From the NCBI RefSeq assembly GCF_003201475.1, contig NZ_QJJK01000020.1:23256-87255 (forward strand): 64,000 bases of DNA. Direction: 5' to 3'. The position numbers and the translations under genes were made by a program. Of this stretch, positions 18,129 through 27,301 are shown one piece after another. Source of the stretch: Chelatococcus asaccharovorans (GTDB lineage: Bacteria; Pseudomonadota; Alphaproteobacteria; Rhizobiales; Beijerinckiaceae). Positions within the stretch are counted from its first letter, which is position 1; each line of letters starts with the position of its first letter. The notes under the pieces were generated by a model that saw nothing but the letters and a program-made list of their open reading frames with translations, was not told the DNA's origin and ran no database searches.

Positions 18129-20411
18129 ATGAACGACAAAAAGCGAACGGCGCGTCCGACATTTACCGATCAGGAAGCCCTGCAGTTCCACTCCCAAGGC
18201 CGTCCCGGCAAGCTTGAAGTCGTCGCCACGAAGCCCATGGCGACCCAGCGCGATCTGTCGCTCGCCTATTCGCCCGGCGTCGCGGTACCCGTGCGGGCCA
18301 TCGCCGAGAACCCGAGCCTTGCCTTTGACTATACGACGCGCGGCAACCTGGTGGCCGTCATCTCGAACGGCACCGCCATCCTCGGCCTCGGCAATCTCGG
18401 CGCGCTCGCCTCGAAGCCCGTCATGGAAGGCAAGGCCGTCCTGTTCAAACGGTTCGCCGATGTCGATTCCATCGACCTCGAGGTCGATACGGAGGACGCC
18501 GAGACCTTCATCAACTGCGTGCGGTATCTCGGGCCATCCTTCGGCGGCATCAATCTTGAAGACATCAAGGCCCCGGAATGTTTCATCATCGAGGAAAAAC
18601 TCCGCGAGCTGATGGACATCCCGGTCTTCCACGATGATCAGCACGGCACCGCCATCATCGCCGCAGCCGGTCTCCTGAACGCGCTGCACCTCACCGATCG
18701 CGACGTCAGCAACACCAAGCTCGTCGTCAATGGCGCTGGCTCTGCCGGCATCGCCTGCATCGAGCTTCTGAAGGCCATGGGCTTTGCGCCCAACAACGTC
18801 ATTCTCTGCGACACCAAGGGCGTCATCTACCGCGGGCGTACCGAGGGGATGAACCAGTGGAAATCCGCCCACGCGGCAGAAACCTCTGACCGCACGCTGG
18901 CGGACGCCCTGCGCGGGGCGGATGCGGTCTTCGGGCTATCCGCCAAGGGCGCCCTGACCATGGACATGATCGCGAGCATGGCGCCGAACCCGATCATCTT
19001 CGCAATGGCCAATCCCGACCCGGAGATCACGCCGGAAGAAGTCTCGTCGGTCCGCGATGATGCCATCATGGCCACCGGCCGTTCGGACTATGTGAACCAG
19101 GTCAACAACGTCCTCGGTTTTCCCTATATCTTCCGGGGCGCGCTCGATGTGCACGCAACCACCATCAATATGGAGATGAAGATCGCCGCAGCCGAAGCGC
19201 TGGCGGCGCTGGCCCGCGAGGACGTGCCGGACGAGGTGGCAGCCGCCTATCAGGGCGCGCGTCCGCGCTTCGGCCGTGACTACATCATTCCCGTGCCGTT
19301 CGATCCGCGCCTCATCCACGTCATCCCGCCGGCCGTCGCGCAGGCGGCGATGGACACCGGCGTCGCCCGCCGGCCGATCACCGACATGCACGTCTACAAG
19401 GCGCAGCTGTCCGCACGGCGTGATCCCGTGGCAGGGACGCTCAACCGCGTGTTCGAGCGGGTGCGCCGTTCGCCGAAACGCGTCGTCTTCGCCGAGGGCG
19501 AGGAGGAGCAGGTCATCCGCGCTGCCGCTTCTTTCGTCAATCAGGGCCTCGGCACCGCCATTCTGGTCGGCCGCGAGGACCGCGTGCGGGAGACCGCCTC
19601 GCTCGCCGGCATCGATCTCAGCGGCCGCAACGGCATCGAGATCCACAACGCGCGGCTCTCCCATCGCAACGCGGTCTACGCGCAGTTCCTCTACGAGCGG
19701 CTGCAGCGCGAGGGCTACCTGTTCCGCGATTGCCAGCGCCTGGTGAACCAGGACCGCAACCATTTCGGGGCGGCCATGGTCGCCATGGGCGATGCCGACG
19801 CCATGGTGACCGGCGTCACCCGCAACTACTCCATCGCCCTGGAGGACGTGCGCCGCGTCGTTGACGTGAAGCCGGGACATCGCGTCATCGGCGTGTCGAT
19901 CGCGCTGGCGCGCGGCCGCACCGTCCTGGTGGCCGACACCGCCATCACCGAGATGCCGAACGCGCAGGAACTCGCCGATATCGCCGTCGAGGCCGCCGGC
20001 GTCGCAAGGCGCCTGGGCTACGACCCGCGCGTCGCGCTGCTGGCCTTCTCCACCTTCGGCCATCCCAAGGGCGAGCGCTCGGCGCGGGTGCAGGAGGCCG
20101 TGCGTCTCCTCGACAAACGCCGTGTCGATTTCGAATACGACGGCGAAATGGCGGCGGACGTCGCGCTGAACCGCGACCTGATGTCGGTCTACCCGTTCTG
20201 CCGCCTCACCGGCCCCGCCAATGTGCTGGTGATGCCGGCGTTCCACTCGGCATCGATCTCGACCAAGATGCTGCAGGAGCTTGGCGGATCGACCGTGCTC
20301 GGCCCGTTGATCGTCGGTCTCGACAAGGCCGTGCAGATCGTGCCGCTGGGCGCCAAGGACAGCGACATCGTCAATATGGCGGCGCTTGCGGCCTACAACA
20401 TCGGCGGCTGA
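18129..20411 (+). CDS. maeB: NADP-dependent malic enzyme with C-terminal phosphotransacetylase-like domain
   Basis: The enzyme decarboxylates malate to pyruvate with reduction of NADP, supplying NADPH and pyruvate during growth on organic acids. The first ~430 residues are malic enzyme: [19 protein letters not shown], the metal and catalytic site [20 protein letters not shown] and the Rossmann motif [14 protein letters not shown]. Residues ~440-760 are a phosphotransacetylase-type domain ([16 protein letters not shown]; the end [20 protein letters not shown]). In MaeB-type enzymes this domain lacks transferase activity and senses acetyl-CoA. The length of 760 matches the family. It is transcribed away from mutS. 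Confidence 0.95.
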   Translation: MNDKKRTARPTFTDQEALQFHSQGRPGKLEVVATKPMATQRDLSLAYSPGVAVPVRAIAENPSLAFDYTTRGNLVAVISNGTAILGLGNLGALASKPVMEGKAVLFKRFADVDSIDLEVDTEDAETFINCVRYLGPSFGGINLEDIKAPECFIIEEKLRELMDIPVFHDDQHGTAIIAAAGLLNALHLTDRDVSNTKLVVNGAGSAGIACIELLKAMGFAPNNVILCDTKGVIYRGRTEGMNQWKSAHAAETSDRTLADALRGADAVFGLSAKGALTMDMIASMAPNPIIFAMANPDPEITPEEVSSVRDDAIMATGRSDYVNQVNNVLGFPYIFRGALDVHATTINMEMKIAAAEALAALAREDVPDEVAAAYQGARPRFGRDYIIPVPFDPRLIHVIPPAVAQAAMDTGVARRPITDMHVYKAQLSARRDPVAGTLNRVFERVRRSPKRVVFAEGEEEQVIRAAASFVNQGLGTAILVGREDRVRETASLAGIDLSGRNGIEIHNARLSHRNAVYAQFLYERLQREGYLFRDCQRLVNQDRNHFGAAMVAMGDADAMVTGVTRNYSIALEDVRRVVDVKPGHRVIGVSIALARGRTVLVADTAITEMPNAQELADIAVEAAGVARRLGYDPRVALLAFSTFGHPKGERSARVQEAVRLLDKRRVDFEYDGEMAADVALNRDLMSVYPFCRLTGPANVLVMPAFHSASISTKMLQELGGSTVLGPLIVGLDKAVQIVPLGAKDSDIVNMAALAAYNIGG

Positions 20412-20438
20412 ACGCCACATTATGCCGACATCTAAACA

Positions 20439-20461
20439 ATGGCCGGGCACTGCCCGGCCAT
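20439..20461. terminator. Hairpin between convergent maeB and DoxX genes
   Basis: ATGGCCGGGCA (20439-20449) and TGCCCGGCCAT (20451-20461) form a perfect inverted repeat around one base. It follows the maeB stop by 27 bases and lies between convergent genes, but it has no clean T-run on either side, so it may be a weak or rho-assisted terminator. Confidence 0.6.
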
Positions 20462-20487
20462 CGTCGTTTCGCGCGATACGCGTGAGG

Positions 20488-20961
20488 TCAGAGCTGGCGT
20501 CCGATGGCACGGTCGACTGAGAGTGCGCCGCCGCCGCGCGCGATGATGCTGAGCAGCATCGCCGACCACAGGATCGATTTTTCCGAGCCCATATAGCCCT
20601 GCCCCAGGACGACCCAATGGAAGTAGATCGTCACCAGGAGGATGATGAGGGCCACGATCGCCGCCGGCCGCGTGAGAAATCCAAGGATCAGCAGGACGCC
20701 CGTACCGAACTCGCTGAACGAGAGCAGCGGTGACCACAAGGCACCCGGGACGAAGCCGATGCGCTCGACCATCGCCACCGCCCCGAAAGGATCAAGAACC
20801 TTGCCCCAGCCGTGGGCCACCAGCGCGATGCCCGTGACGATCCGCAAAATCACATCCGCCGGAACCGCCAGAGCGGCCCACAGCCCCCCAAGGGCCGGCA
20901 TGACAAGCCCGCCGGCTCTCGTCCGGGATGGATTCGTTCGCGAAATCTGGTCAACCGCCAT
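20488..20961 (-). CDS. DoxX family integral membrane protein
   Basis: The 157-residue protein has four hydrophobic segments, with the family features LRIVTGIALVAHGWGKV near the first helix and FSEFGTGVLLILGFLTRPAA after the second. DoxX-type proteins have been linked to thiosulfate:quinone oxidoreductase in archaea and to thiol/redox-stress complexes in mycobacteria; the role of this one is unknown. An excellent GGAGG lies seven bases before the ATG. It converges with maeB and has no obvious functional partner. Confidence 0.85.
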   Translation of the reverse strand: MAVDQISRTNPSRTRAGGLVMPALGGLWAALAVPADVILRIVTGIALVAHGWGKVLDPFGAVAMVERIGFVPGALWSPLLSFSEFGTGVLLILGFLTRPAAIVALIILLVTIYFHWVVLGQGYMGSEKSILWSAMLLSIIARGGGALSVDRAIGRQL

Positions 20962-21202
20962 GAATGCGCCTCCTTGCGCGCTCGTCCGTGAAAGAGATAC
21001 GGCAAGCATAACGGCGATGGGGCGCTGAAATTTCAAGATCAGATGATAGAACCTCCGACGCTATGGCATCACCATAGCGTGAAGATGTGGGAAAACCATG
21101 CGGGGTCAGCGCATAGATTTAAATGAAACCAATCCGTGGTGCGATCTATACGGATTACTCTCATAGCGGCTGCGCAATGGCCGGCCGCAACATTGAACAA
21201 GT

Positions 21203-22294
21203 CTAGGAAACGATCGTAATGCGCTCGGCGGCCCGGGTCAGGCCCGTATAGAGCCAGCGGCTGGCGTGCTCGCGGAAGGCGAAGGCCTCGTCGAAAAGCA
21301 CCACGTCGTCCCACTGCGAGCCCTGCGCCTTGTGCACCGTGAGCGCGTAGCCATAGGTGAACTCGTCGGCGTTGCGGCGGATGGCGAAGGGCACGCTCTC
21401 CTCCTCGCCCTCGAAGAAGGCACGGGGCACGCTGACCTCGGTGGTGCGCCGCACCGTCTCGTCGTCCGGCGTCACGTCCATCTTGACGAGGCCCTTCGCC
21501 TCGCCCTTGAGCTGCTTGATGAGCCAGGTGCCGCCGTTGAACAGCCCCTTGGTCTTGTTGTTCTTGAGGCAGACGAGCTTCTCGCCGGCGGCCGGCATCG
21601 CATCCCGGAAGCCGAGGAGCGAGCGCATGCGCGCGTTATACATCCGGCGCGTCTTGTTCATGCCGAGCAGCACCTGATCGGCACGCATCACGGCCGGCGC
21701 ATCGATGTCGCGGCGGGAGATCACCCGGCTCTCGCCGAACTGGCCGTGGGACAAGCTGCCGCCTTCGCGCACGACCATCGACATGTGGATGATCGGATTG
21801 TCGCGCGCTTGGCGGTGCACCTCGGTCAGCATCATGTCCGGCTCGGCCTCCGTGAAGAACCCACCGCCCTTGACTGGCGGCAGCTGCGCGGGATCGCCCA
21901 GGACGAGCACGGGAACGCCGAAGGAGAGGAGATCGCGCCCCAGCTCCTCATCGACCATGGAGCATTCGTCGATGATGATGAGCGCGGCATCGGCGGCCGA
22001 GCTCTGCCGGTTGATGACGAAGGACGGCCCCTCCTCCTTCGAGCCGCGCGAGCGGTAGATCAGGCTGTGGATGGTGGTCGCCCCCTCGCAGCCCTTGGAC
22101 CGCAGCACCGAGGCGGCCTTGCCGGTGAAGGCGCCGAAGGCGACGTCTCCGTCGATGCCCTCCGCAATATGGCGCGCCAGCGTCGTCTTCCCCGTGCCGG
22201 CATAGCCGAACAGCCGGAAGACCTGGGAATCGCGACGCTTCAGCCATGCGGCGACTTCCTTCAAGGCATCATCTTGTTGGGGCGACCAGCTCAT
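21203..22294 (-). CDS. ATP-dependent RecD-like DNA helicase
   Basis: This 363-residue superfamily 1 helicase has Walker A FGYAGTGKTTLARHIA near residue 30, motif II LIIIDECSMVDEEL, motif III LVLGDPAQLPPV, motif V AYLTVHKAQGSQWDDV-like (here YALTVHKAQGSQWDDVVLFD) and motif VI LYTGLTRAAERITIV. It is short, resembling phage Dda and the C-terminal core of RecD2, and lacks RecD2's long N-terminal domain. RecB and RecC are not present. Its precise DNA-repair or replication-restart role is not known. The ATG at 22294 gives the family start (MSWSPQQDDALKEVAAWL). It is divergent from mepA. Confidence 0.9.
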   Translation of the reverse strand: MSWSPQQDDALKEVAAWLKRRDSQVFRLFGYAGTGKTTLARHIAEGIDGDVAFGAFTGKAASVLRSKGCEGATTIHSLIYRSRGSKEEGPSFVINRQSSAADAALIIIDECSMVDEELGRDLLSFGVPVLVLGDPAQLPPVKGGGFFTEAEPDMMLTEVHRQARDNPIIHMSMVVREGGSLSHGQFGESRVISRRDIDAPAVMRADQVLLGMNKTRRMYNARMRSLLGFRDAMPAAGEKLVCLKNNKTKGLFNGGTWLIKQLKGEAKGLVKMDVTPDDETVRRTTEVSVPRAFFEGEEESVPFAIRRNADEFTYGYALTVHKAQGSQWDDVVLFDEAFAFREHASRWLYTGLTRAAERITIVS

Positions 22295-22570
22295 AATGTG
22301 CTCACACGAATGGCTCAGGATGGACAATGACTGTGGTGAAAGCCGGGAAAGCGCATAGGTTGCCCGGAGGAATTGCAAGGATCGTGGCTGATCGTCATAG
22401 AATGCAGGCGGCCTGCAGAAAAGCCCACGCCTTGCAATCGAAAAAAAGGCATAATTATCAGTCAATTGCCGAGCGACCACCACTGATGACGGCGGTCGGC
22501 GCAGGAGGATGATTCGGTACGGCCACCGTCGTTTCGCCCTGGGAATCGGCTGCGGAAGGAGTGCTTGCGA

Positions 22571-23557
22571 ATGACGACGACGCCGTTTCAGCCAAAGGGG
22601 AGCCAAGGCGCAGGTCGCGCGTTCAAACCGCTGGCGCTCGCCGGCCTTCTCATCGTGCTGACCTCGCTCATGGGTGGCCATCCTGCTCGGGCGCAGGAGA
22701 ATGCGGCCCAGGAGGCTGCCCGCCGGAAGGCTGCGTTGGCCAAGCTTCCTGCAGATGCGGCCCAGCGGCGCTTCGGCACCATTCCGCTGCCGTCGGCCGG
22801 ACAGGCCGCCGTCTTCGGCTTCTATTCTCTCGGCTGCCTCGCCGGCGGCGTCATGCTGCCGCCCGACGGGTCGACCTGGCAGGTCATGCGTCTGTCGCGT
22901 AATCGCAATTGGGGCCACCCCGCTCTCGTTGAGTTTCTGCAGAACTTCGCCGCCAAGGTGCCATCGACCACCGGCTGGCCGGGCATCCTTGTCGGCGACA
23001 TGGGCCAGCCACGCGGCGGGCCGATGCTGACAGGCCATGCCTCCCACCAGATAGGCCTCGATGCGGACATCTGGCTGACCGCCATGCCGGCAGGACGTCT
23101 CAGCGCAAGCGATCGCGAAGAGGTATCAGCCATCAATATGGTGAGAAGCGACTGGAACGATATTGATCCGTCGCGCTGGACGGCGAGCCACATGGCCCTC
23201 CTGAAGACGGCCGCCTCCTTCCGGCAGGTGGAACGGGTCCTCGTCAACCCCGCCATCAAGCGCGCGCTCTGCCGGGATGCAGGTTCGGACCGCCGCTGGC
23301 TTTCGAAGATCCGGCCTGCGCCCGGTCACAACTATCATTTCCACATCCGCCTCGCCTGCCCGGCGGGCGAGACCGCCTGCCGCCGGCAGGCACCGCCACC
23401 GACGAACGACGGCTGCGGGGCGGAGCTCGACTGGTGGTTCAGCGCCGAAGCGCGCCGGCCGAAGCCCCACAAGCCCGCACCACCCCTGATGGTCGCCGAC
23501 CTGCCGGCGCAATGCCGCGCCGTGATCGACAGCGCGGCAGCGGCGGCGAAGAACTGA
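22571..23557 (+). CDS. mepA: Penicillin-insensitive murein endopeptidase
   Basis: MepA is a periplasmic LAS-family zinc metallopeptidase that cleaves D-Ala-meso-DAP cross-links in peptidoglycan. The 328-residue protein starts with a signal peptide (hydrophobic stretch PLALAGLLIVLTSLMGG, cleavage near PARAQ). The family segment FGTIPLPSAGQAAVFGFYSLG follows, then the zinc motif HASHQIGLDADIWL and the C-terminal GHNYHFHIRLACP with the third zinc histidine. Several cysteines, including DNGC-like NDGCGAELDWWF, probably form disulfides. AAGGAG lies nine bases before the ATG at 22571. Confidence 0.93.
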   Translation: MTTTPFQPKGSQGAGRAFKPLALAGLLIVLTSLMGGHPARAQENAAQEAARRKAALAKLPADAAQRRFGTIPLPSAGQAAVFGFYSLGCLAGGVMLPPDGSTWQVMRLSRNRNWGHPALVEFLQNFAAKVPSTTGWPGILVGDMGQPRGGPMLTGHASHQIGLDADIWLTAMPAGRLSASDREEVSAINMVRSDWNDIDPSRWTASHMALLKTAASFRQVERVLVNPAIKRALCRDAGSDRRWLSKIRPAPGHNYHFHIRLACPAGETACRRQAPPPTNDGCGAELDWWFSAEARRPKPHKPAPPLMVADLPAQCRAVIDSAAAAAKN

Positions 23558-23630
23558 AGGTCCGCACTTGTGCCTGTGTCGTCCCCGCGTCCTGGTTCCC
23601 GCTGTCTTGGATCGTTTGGACGCCGGCCTT

Positions 23631-23655
23631 GATCCCTCCCCTCAGGGGAGGGATC
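23631..23655. terminator. Hairpin between convergent mepA and YqhA-like gene
   Basis: GATCCCTCCCCT (23631-23642) and AGGGGAGGGATC (23644-23655) form a perfect 12-bp inverted repeat. It lies between convergent genes without a T-run. It also resembles short GC-rich palindromes dispersed in related genomes. Confidence 0.55.
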
Positions 23656-23677
23656 GGCGGCGCACATGTGAGTTCAC

Positions 23678-24175
23678 TCAGTGCTTCTCGGCAGCGATCC
23701 GGTCGGTCAGCGCGAGAATGATGCCGGAGCCGACGAAAACGACGTGGATGCCGACCAGCCACATCAGCTCGCGGTCGCTGACATTGCCCACATTCATGAA
23801 GGCCTTCAGGAGCTGGATGGCCGAGATGGCGACGATCGACGACATCAGCTTGAGCTTCAGGCCGGAGAAGTCGATCTTCCCCATCCATTCCGGCCAGTCC
23901 TTATGCTCGTTCGCATCGATCTTCGACACGAAATTCTCGTAGCCGGAAAAGATCACGATCACGACGAGCGAGCCGGTGAAGGTCAGGTCCACCAGACTGA
24001 GGATGCCGAGAATGATGTCGGATTCCTTGCTGGAGAACACCATGGGCAGGAAATGAAGGAGCTCCAGCATCGTCTTGATCAGGAGGCCGACGAGCCCCAG
24101 GACAAGGGCGACATAGAAGGGCGCAAGCAGCCAGCGGCTTGCAAACAGAAAACGCTCCAGCGCTCTCTCGATCAT
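23678..24175 (-). CDS. YqhA/TIGR00645 family membrane protein
   Basis: The 165-residue protein has three or four transmembrane segments, including FYVALVLGLVGLLIKTMLEL near the N-terminus, SLVVIVIFSGYENFVS in the middle and LMWLVGIHVVFVGSGIILAL near the end. The pattern and length match the uncharacterised UPF0114/YqhA family, whose function is not established. GGAG lies six bases before the ATG. The upstream msrA has its own terminator, so this gene is probably transcribed separately. Confidence 0.85.
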   Translation of the reverse strand: MIERALERFLFASRWLLAPFYVALVLGLVGLLIKTMLELLHFLPMVFSSKESDIILGILSLVDLTFTGSLVVIVIFSGYENFVSKIDANEHKDWPEWMGKIDFSGLKLKLMSSIVAISAIQLLKAFMNVGNVSDRELMWLVGIHVVFVGSGIILALTDRIAAEKH

Positions 24176-24189
24176 GACGTCTCCATCAT

Positions 24190-24220
24190 AAAAGGGGCCG
24201 CCACATGGAGTGGCGCCCCC
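24190..24220 (-). terminator. Rho-independent terminator of msrA
   Basis: On the minus strand GGGGCGCCAC (24219-24210) pairs with GTGGCGGCCCC (24204-24194) with one bulge, followed by TTTTAT. It lies about 180 bases after the msrA stop and just before the yqhA-like start. Confidence 0.6.
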
Positions 24221-24398
24221 TGAAATTTCGTAACCAGCCACCCGGACCCTGCTTTCGGCCCGAACTATGTAATCCACGTGACGCCGGAGCCAATCCGTCT
24301 TGGGCTGAATCAGCCGATTCTACCCAAGTTATTGAACAAGATATTAGATCTGCGCGCGGACTGCGAAACGGCGCAAATCCGCGACGCCCTGACGTGTC

Positions 24399-25049
24399 CT
24401 AGGCCGCGACACCGGTTCCGATGGCGCAGCTGACGCCCGTCCCGCCAAGGCCGCAGTAGCCGGCCGGGTTCTTGGCCAGATACTGCTGGTGGTAGGCTTC
24501 AGCGAAATAGAACGGCGGGCGCTCGGCGACCTCCGTCGTGATCGGCGGATAGCCGGCGAGCCGCAGTGCCTCACCAAAAGTCCGCCGTGTCGCCTCGACA
24601 AGCGCGAGCTCGGCCTCACCGGTCACATAGACCGCCGAACGGTACTGGGTGCCGATGTCGTTGCCCTGCCGCATGCCCTGGGTTGGATCATGGTTCTCCC
24701 AGAACACGCGCAGCAGGCTGGCGAGGTCGACGCCCTTCTCATAGACGACCTGGACGACTTCCGTATGCCCGGTCAAGCCTGTGCAGACCTCCTCGTAGGT
24801 CGGGTTGGGCGTGACGCCACCCGCGTAGCCGACGGCCGTGACATAGACGCCGGGCAGGCTCCAGAACTTTCGCTCGGCCCCCCAGAAACAGCCCATCCCG
24901 AACAGCACCTGCTTGCTGCCCTCGGGATAGGGACCCGCCAGGAAATGGCCGTTCACAAAATGCGTCTGGGCCGTCTCAATGGGCTCGGGCCGGCCCGGCA
25001 GCGCCTCATTGGCACCGGGCAGGGTCGATGATTGACGAAACAATCCCAT
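24399..25049 (-). CDS. msrA: Peptide methionine (S)-S-oxide reductase
   Basis: MsrA reduces the S epimer of methionine sulfoxide in oxidised proteins using a catalytic cysteine and thioredoxin. The active-site motif [11 protein letters not shown] is near residue 52, followed by [18 protein letters not shown] and [10 protein letters not shown]. The C-terminal [12 protein letters not shown] supplies the two resolving cysteines of the long form. With 216 residues it belongs to the E. coli-length type. GGAG lies six bases before the ATG. msrB is not adjacent. Confidence 0.95.
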   Translation of the reverse strand: MGLFRQSSTLPGANEALPGRPEPIETAQTHFVNGHFLAGPYPEGSKQVLFGMGCFWGAERKFWSLPGVYVTAVGYAGGVTPNPTYEEVCTGLTGHTEVVQVVYEKGVDLASLLRVFWENHDPTQGMRQGNDIGTQYRSAVYVTGEAELALVEATRRTFGEALRLAGYPPITTEVAERPPFYFAEAYHQQYLAKNPAGYCGLGGTGVSCAIGTGVAA

Positions 25050-25113
25050 GATGCTTCTCCTCATGCCCGACATGTGGGAATGCTCGCCATGCCGGGCGAG
25101 GTCCCATGAGCCC

Positions 25114-25434
25114 TCATCGCAAGGGTTTGAACAGAAACGGATCCGCTGGCCGCCGGCCGAGCCACAACAGCAGAACACCCAGGATGGCCCCAACGGCTGA
25201 GGTCGGCAAGGTCAATACGTTGTCGACGACAGCGCGCTGGACCGCCTCAGGAAGATGCGTGCCCATCCACGGCAGGAATTGCGGAAACAGGGATGGCAAA
25301 GCGGCCTGCAGCGTGTTGGCGAGGGGCGTGGAGGCGAACTCGCTGTTGGCAATGCCCCGCGCGCCATCGATGACGAAAGCGACGAAGCCGCCGGTCAAGA
25401 TGACAAAGCCGATGAAGCGCAGCAGTGCACGCAT
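25114..25434 (-). CDS. Small two-helix membrane protein of unknown function
   Basis: I do not recognise a characterised family. The 106-residue protein has an N-terminal hydrophobic helix ([20 protein letters not shown]) and a C-terminal one ([16 protein letters not shown]), with an amphipathic stretch of about 50 residues between them. Small proteins of this kind occur in many Hyphomicrobiales. A GGAGG lies 14 bases before the ATG, longer than ideal, but no better start exists in frame. It is upstream of msrA on the same strand with a 64-base gap. Confidence 0.65.
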   Translation of the reverse strand: MRALLRFIGFVILTGGFVAFVIDGARGIANSEFASTPLANTLQAALPSLFPQFLPWMGTHLPEAVQRAVVDNVLTLPTSAVGAILGVLLLWLGRRPADPFLFKPLR

Positions 25435-25573
25435 TCGCGAGACATCATCCTCCAGACGACTTCCGACGCATCGCGCCGGCCTCCGCCGCTGATCCAGCCA
25501 ATCCGGCCGCATGACCGGATATGTCCAGATCTAACGATGCGCGGCGGGGGTCGCAAGAGGCAGCCTGCCCGCA

Positions 25574-26605
25574 TCACGCGAGCATGTCGCGCACCATGGG
25601 AACAACCTTGCTGCCGTAGAGCTCGATGCTCCGCATGAGCTTGTCATGCGGCAGGGGCCCCGCACTGTACTTCATGTCGAAACGGGCGATGTCGAGCGCC
25701 TTCGCGGTTGCCGCGATCTTCCGCGCGACCGTCTCAGGGGAGCCCACGTAAAGCGAGCCACGCTCCACCTCCTGCCTGAACTCATCCTCGCCCATGGGCG
25801 GCCATCCGCGTTCCGCCCCGATCTGATCGCGCATCCGCTTGTAGTCGGGGAACAGCTCCTCCTGCGCCTGGCTGTCGGTATCCGCCACATAACCGGGCGA
25901 ATGCACGCCGATGGGCGGCAGCGGCTGTTGCAGCTGCTGGCAGGCCCGCCCGTAAAGGTCGACATAGGGGCGGAACCGCTTGGGATCCCCGCCGATGATG
26001 GCGAGCATCAGCGGTAGGCCATAGCGCGCGGCGCGCACCACTGATTCGGGGCTGCCGCCGACGCCGATCCAGGTCTTGAGCGGCCCCTGCTCGACCTCAG
26101 GGTAGACACGCTGATTCGTGAGCGGGGCACGCGTGGTGCCCTGCCAGGTCACGGCGTCCTGCTTCAGGAGCGCCACGAAGAGATCGAGCTTCTCCTCGAA
26201 CAGTCGCTCGTAGTCCTTCAGTTCATAGCCGAACAACGGGAAGGATTCCGTGAACGAGCCACGACCGAGGATGACCTCGGCCCGCCCCTTCGACAGCGCG
26301 TCGACCGTCGCGAAGCGCTGGAACACACGGACGGGATCGTCCGAGCTCAGGACCGTGACGGCGGAGCCGAGCCTGATATGGCTGGTGCGGGCGGCGATGG
26401 CCGCGAGCACCACCTCCGGCGCCGATATCGCAAAATCGGCCCGATGATGTTCGCCGACGCCGATGAAGTCGATGCCCAGCTGGTCCGCAAGCACCGCCTC
26501 GTCGACGAGATTGCGGATGACCTCGGCCTGCGCCAGCAGCGAGCCATCCGCACGGCGCGTCACGTCGCCAAAGGTATCAAGTCCGAGTTCCAGATGCGCT
26601 GCCAT
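25574..26605 (-). CDS. LLM class flavin-dependent oxidoreductase (luciferase-like)
   Basis: The 343-residue TIM-barrel protein shows the luciferase-like monooxygenase pattern: DFIGVGEHHRADFAISAPE near residue 50, IRLGSAVTVLSSDDPVRVFQ, GRAEVILGRGSFTESFPLFG, and the C-terminal GSPETVARKI with ARFDMKYSAG. It most resembles the group-1 single-component type that uses FMN or F420-like flavin. The substrate cannot be told from sequence, and no partner flavin reductase is adjacent. Confidence 0.88.
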   Translation of the reverse strand: MAAHLELGLDTFGDVTRRADGSLLAQAEVIRNLVDEAVLADQLGIDFIGVGEHHRADFAISAPEVVLAAIAARTSHIRLGSAVTVLSSDDPVRVFQRFATVDALSKGRAEVILGRGSFTESFPLFGYELKDYERLFEEKLDLFVALLKQDAVTWQGTTRAPLTNQRVYPEVEQGPLKTWIGVGGSPESVVRAARYGLPLMLAIIGGDPKRFRPYVDLYGRACQQLQQPLPPIGVHSPGYVADTDSQAQEELFPDYKRMRDQIGAERGWPPMGEDEFRQEVERGSLYVGSPETVARKIAATAKALDIARFDMKYSAGPLPHDKLMRSIELYGSKVVPMVRDMLA

Positions 26606-27301
26606 AGTTCCCTGCCAATCGTTCCGCTTGCCGCATCAGCTCCGGACGGCCAAAGCCAAGGCGTGTTTCCGAGTCCCGCGTTTCCGAGTCCCGCGTTTCC
26701 GAGTCCCGGGTTTCCCAGTCCCGGGTTTCCCAGTCCATTGAGCAAAGCAGGTAATGTCGATCGGCTTGAAGTAAAGGCCTGAAACGCTCCAGGACCTTGC
26801 ATCCATGCTTAAGAGACCTTGCGCCCACGCAATACAACGCGCGACGTCTCATGGCGCAGCAGCCGTCGTCACACAAGAAGCCCTCCCCGACCAGGCTCGC
26901 GCGTTCGGCCGGACGCCCCGACGCATGCGCGTATTCACGCGCGATCTGCGGTATTAATATATCACGTAACAATATCCATTTTCAAAAATAAGACGAAAAT
27001 AGCTCTTTTTAAGATCAATATACGCCCGCCATCCTCCATATCCATTTCTTGCGAGAACTGTTCATAAGCCAATGACTGCACGGCAGGCAGCGCAGGATGC
27101 GACGCGACACTCCCGTATGACACGTACTGGATCGCGGCAACGGGCGCCGCGGCGCACAATGACCGTGCCGTTACTTCGCGATCTTGCCTGGCAACGGTCC
27201 TGCAGCAGCTGCGCCCCGCAATATGATCCCCGAAGCATAATGCGGGTACCGGCGCCTTGCTTCGACCGGGAAATGCGTTCGAACATGTAAACGAGGGACA
27301 G
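26606..27301. other. 696-base divergent intergenic region with tandem repeat and AT-rich segment
   Basis: No convincing gene is present. It holds the 15-bp tandem repeat (26665-26736) and a segment at about 26950-27065 much richer in A and T than the surroundings (for example TATTAATATATCACG and runs such as CAAAAATAAG), likely the promoter/control region of the transporter gene starting at 27302. No clear dyad was identified. Confidence 0.5.
26665..26736 (+). repeat. 15-bp tandem repeat, about 4.8 copies
   Basis: The unit GTTTCCGAGTCCCGC occurs at 26665-26679 and 26680-26694. Variants follow at 26695 (ending CGG), 26710 (GTTTCCCAGTCCCGG) and 26725 (partial). The gradual change from GAG to CAG and CGC to CGG along the array shows stepwise slippage. 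It is 60 bases upstream of the LLM oxidoreductase start. Confidence 0.9.

Noticed and set aside
17973..18872. 300-codon upstream extension of mutS
   Set aside because: The frame is open, but it overlaps the maeB start region antisense and MutS homology starts at the ATG at 17972.
18936..20510. Long minus-strand open frame opposite maeB
   Set aside because: maeB is certain on the plus strand; the reverse frame has no recognisable motif and no ribosome-binding site.
26665..26736. Possible CRISPR array
   Set aside because: The repeat units are contiguous without spacers and only 15 bases long, and no cas gene is in the window.
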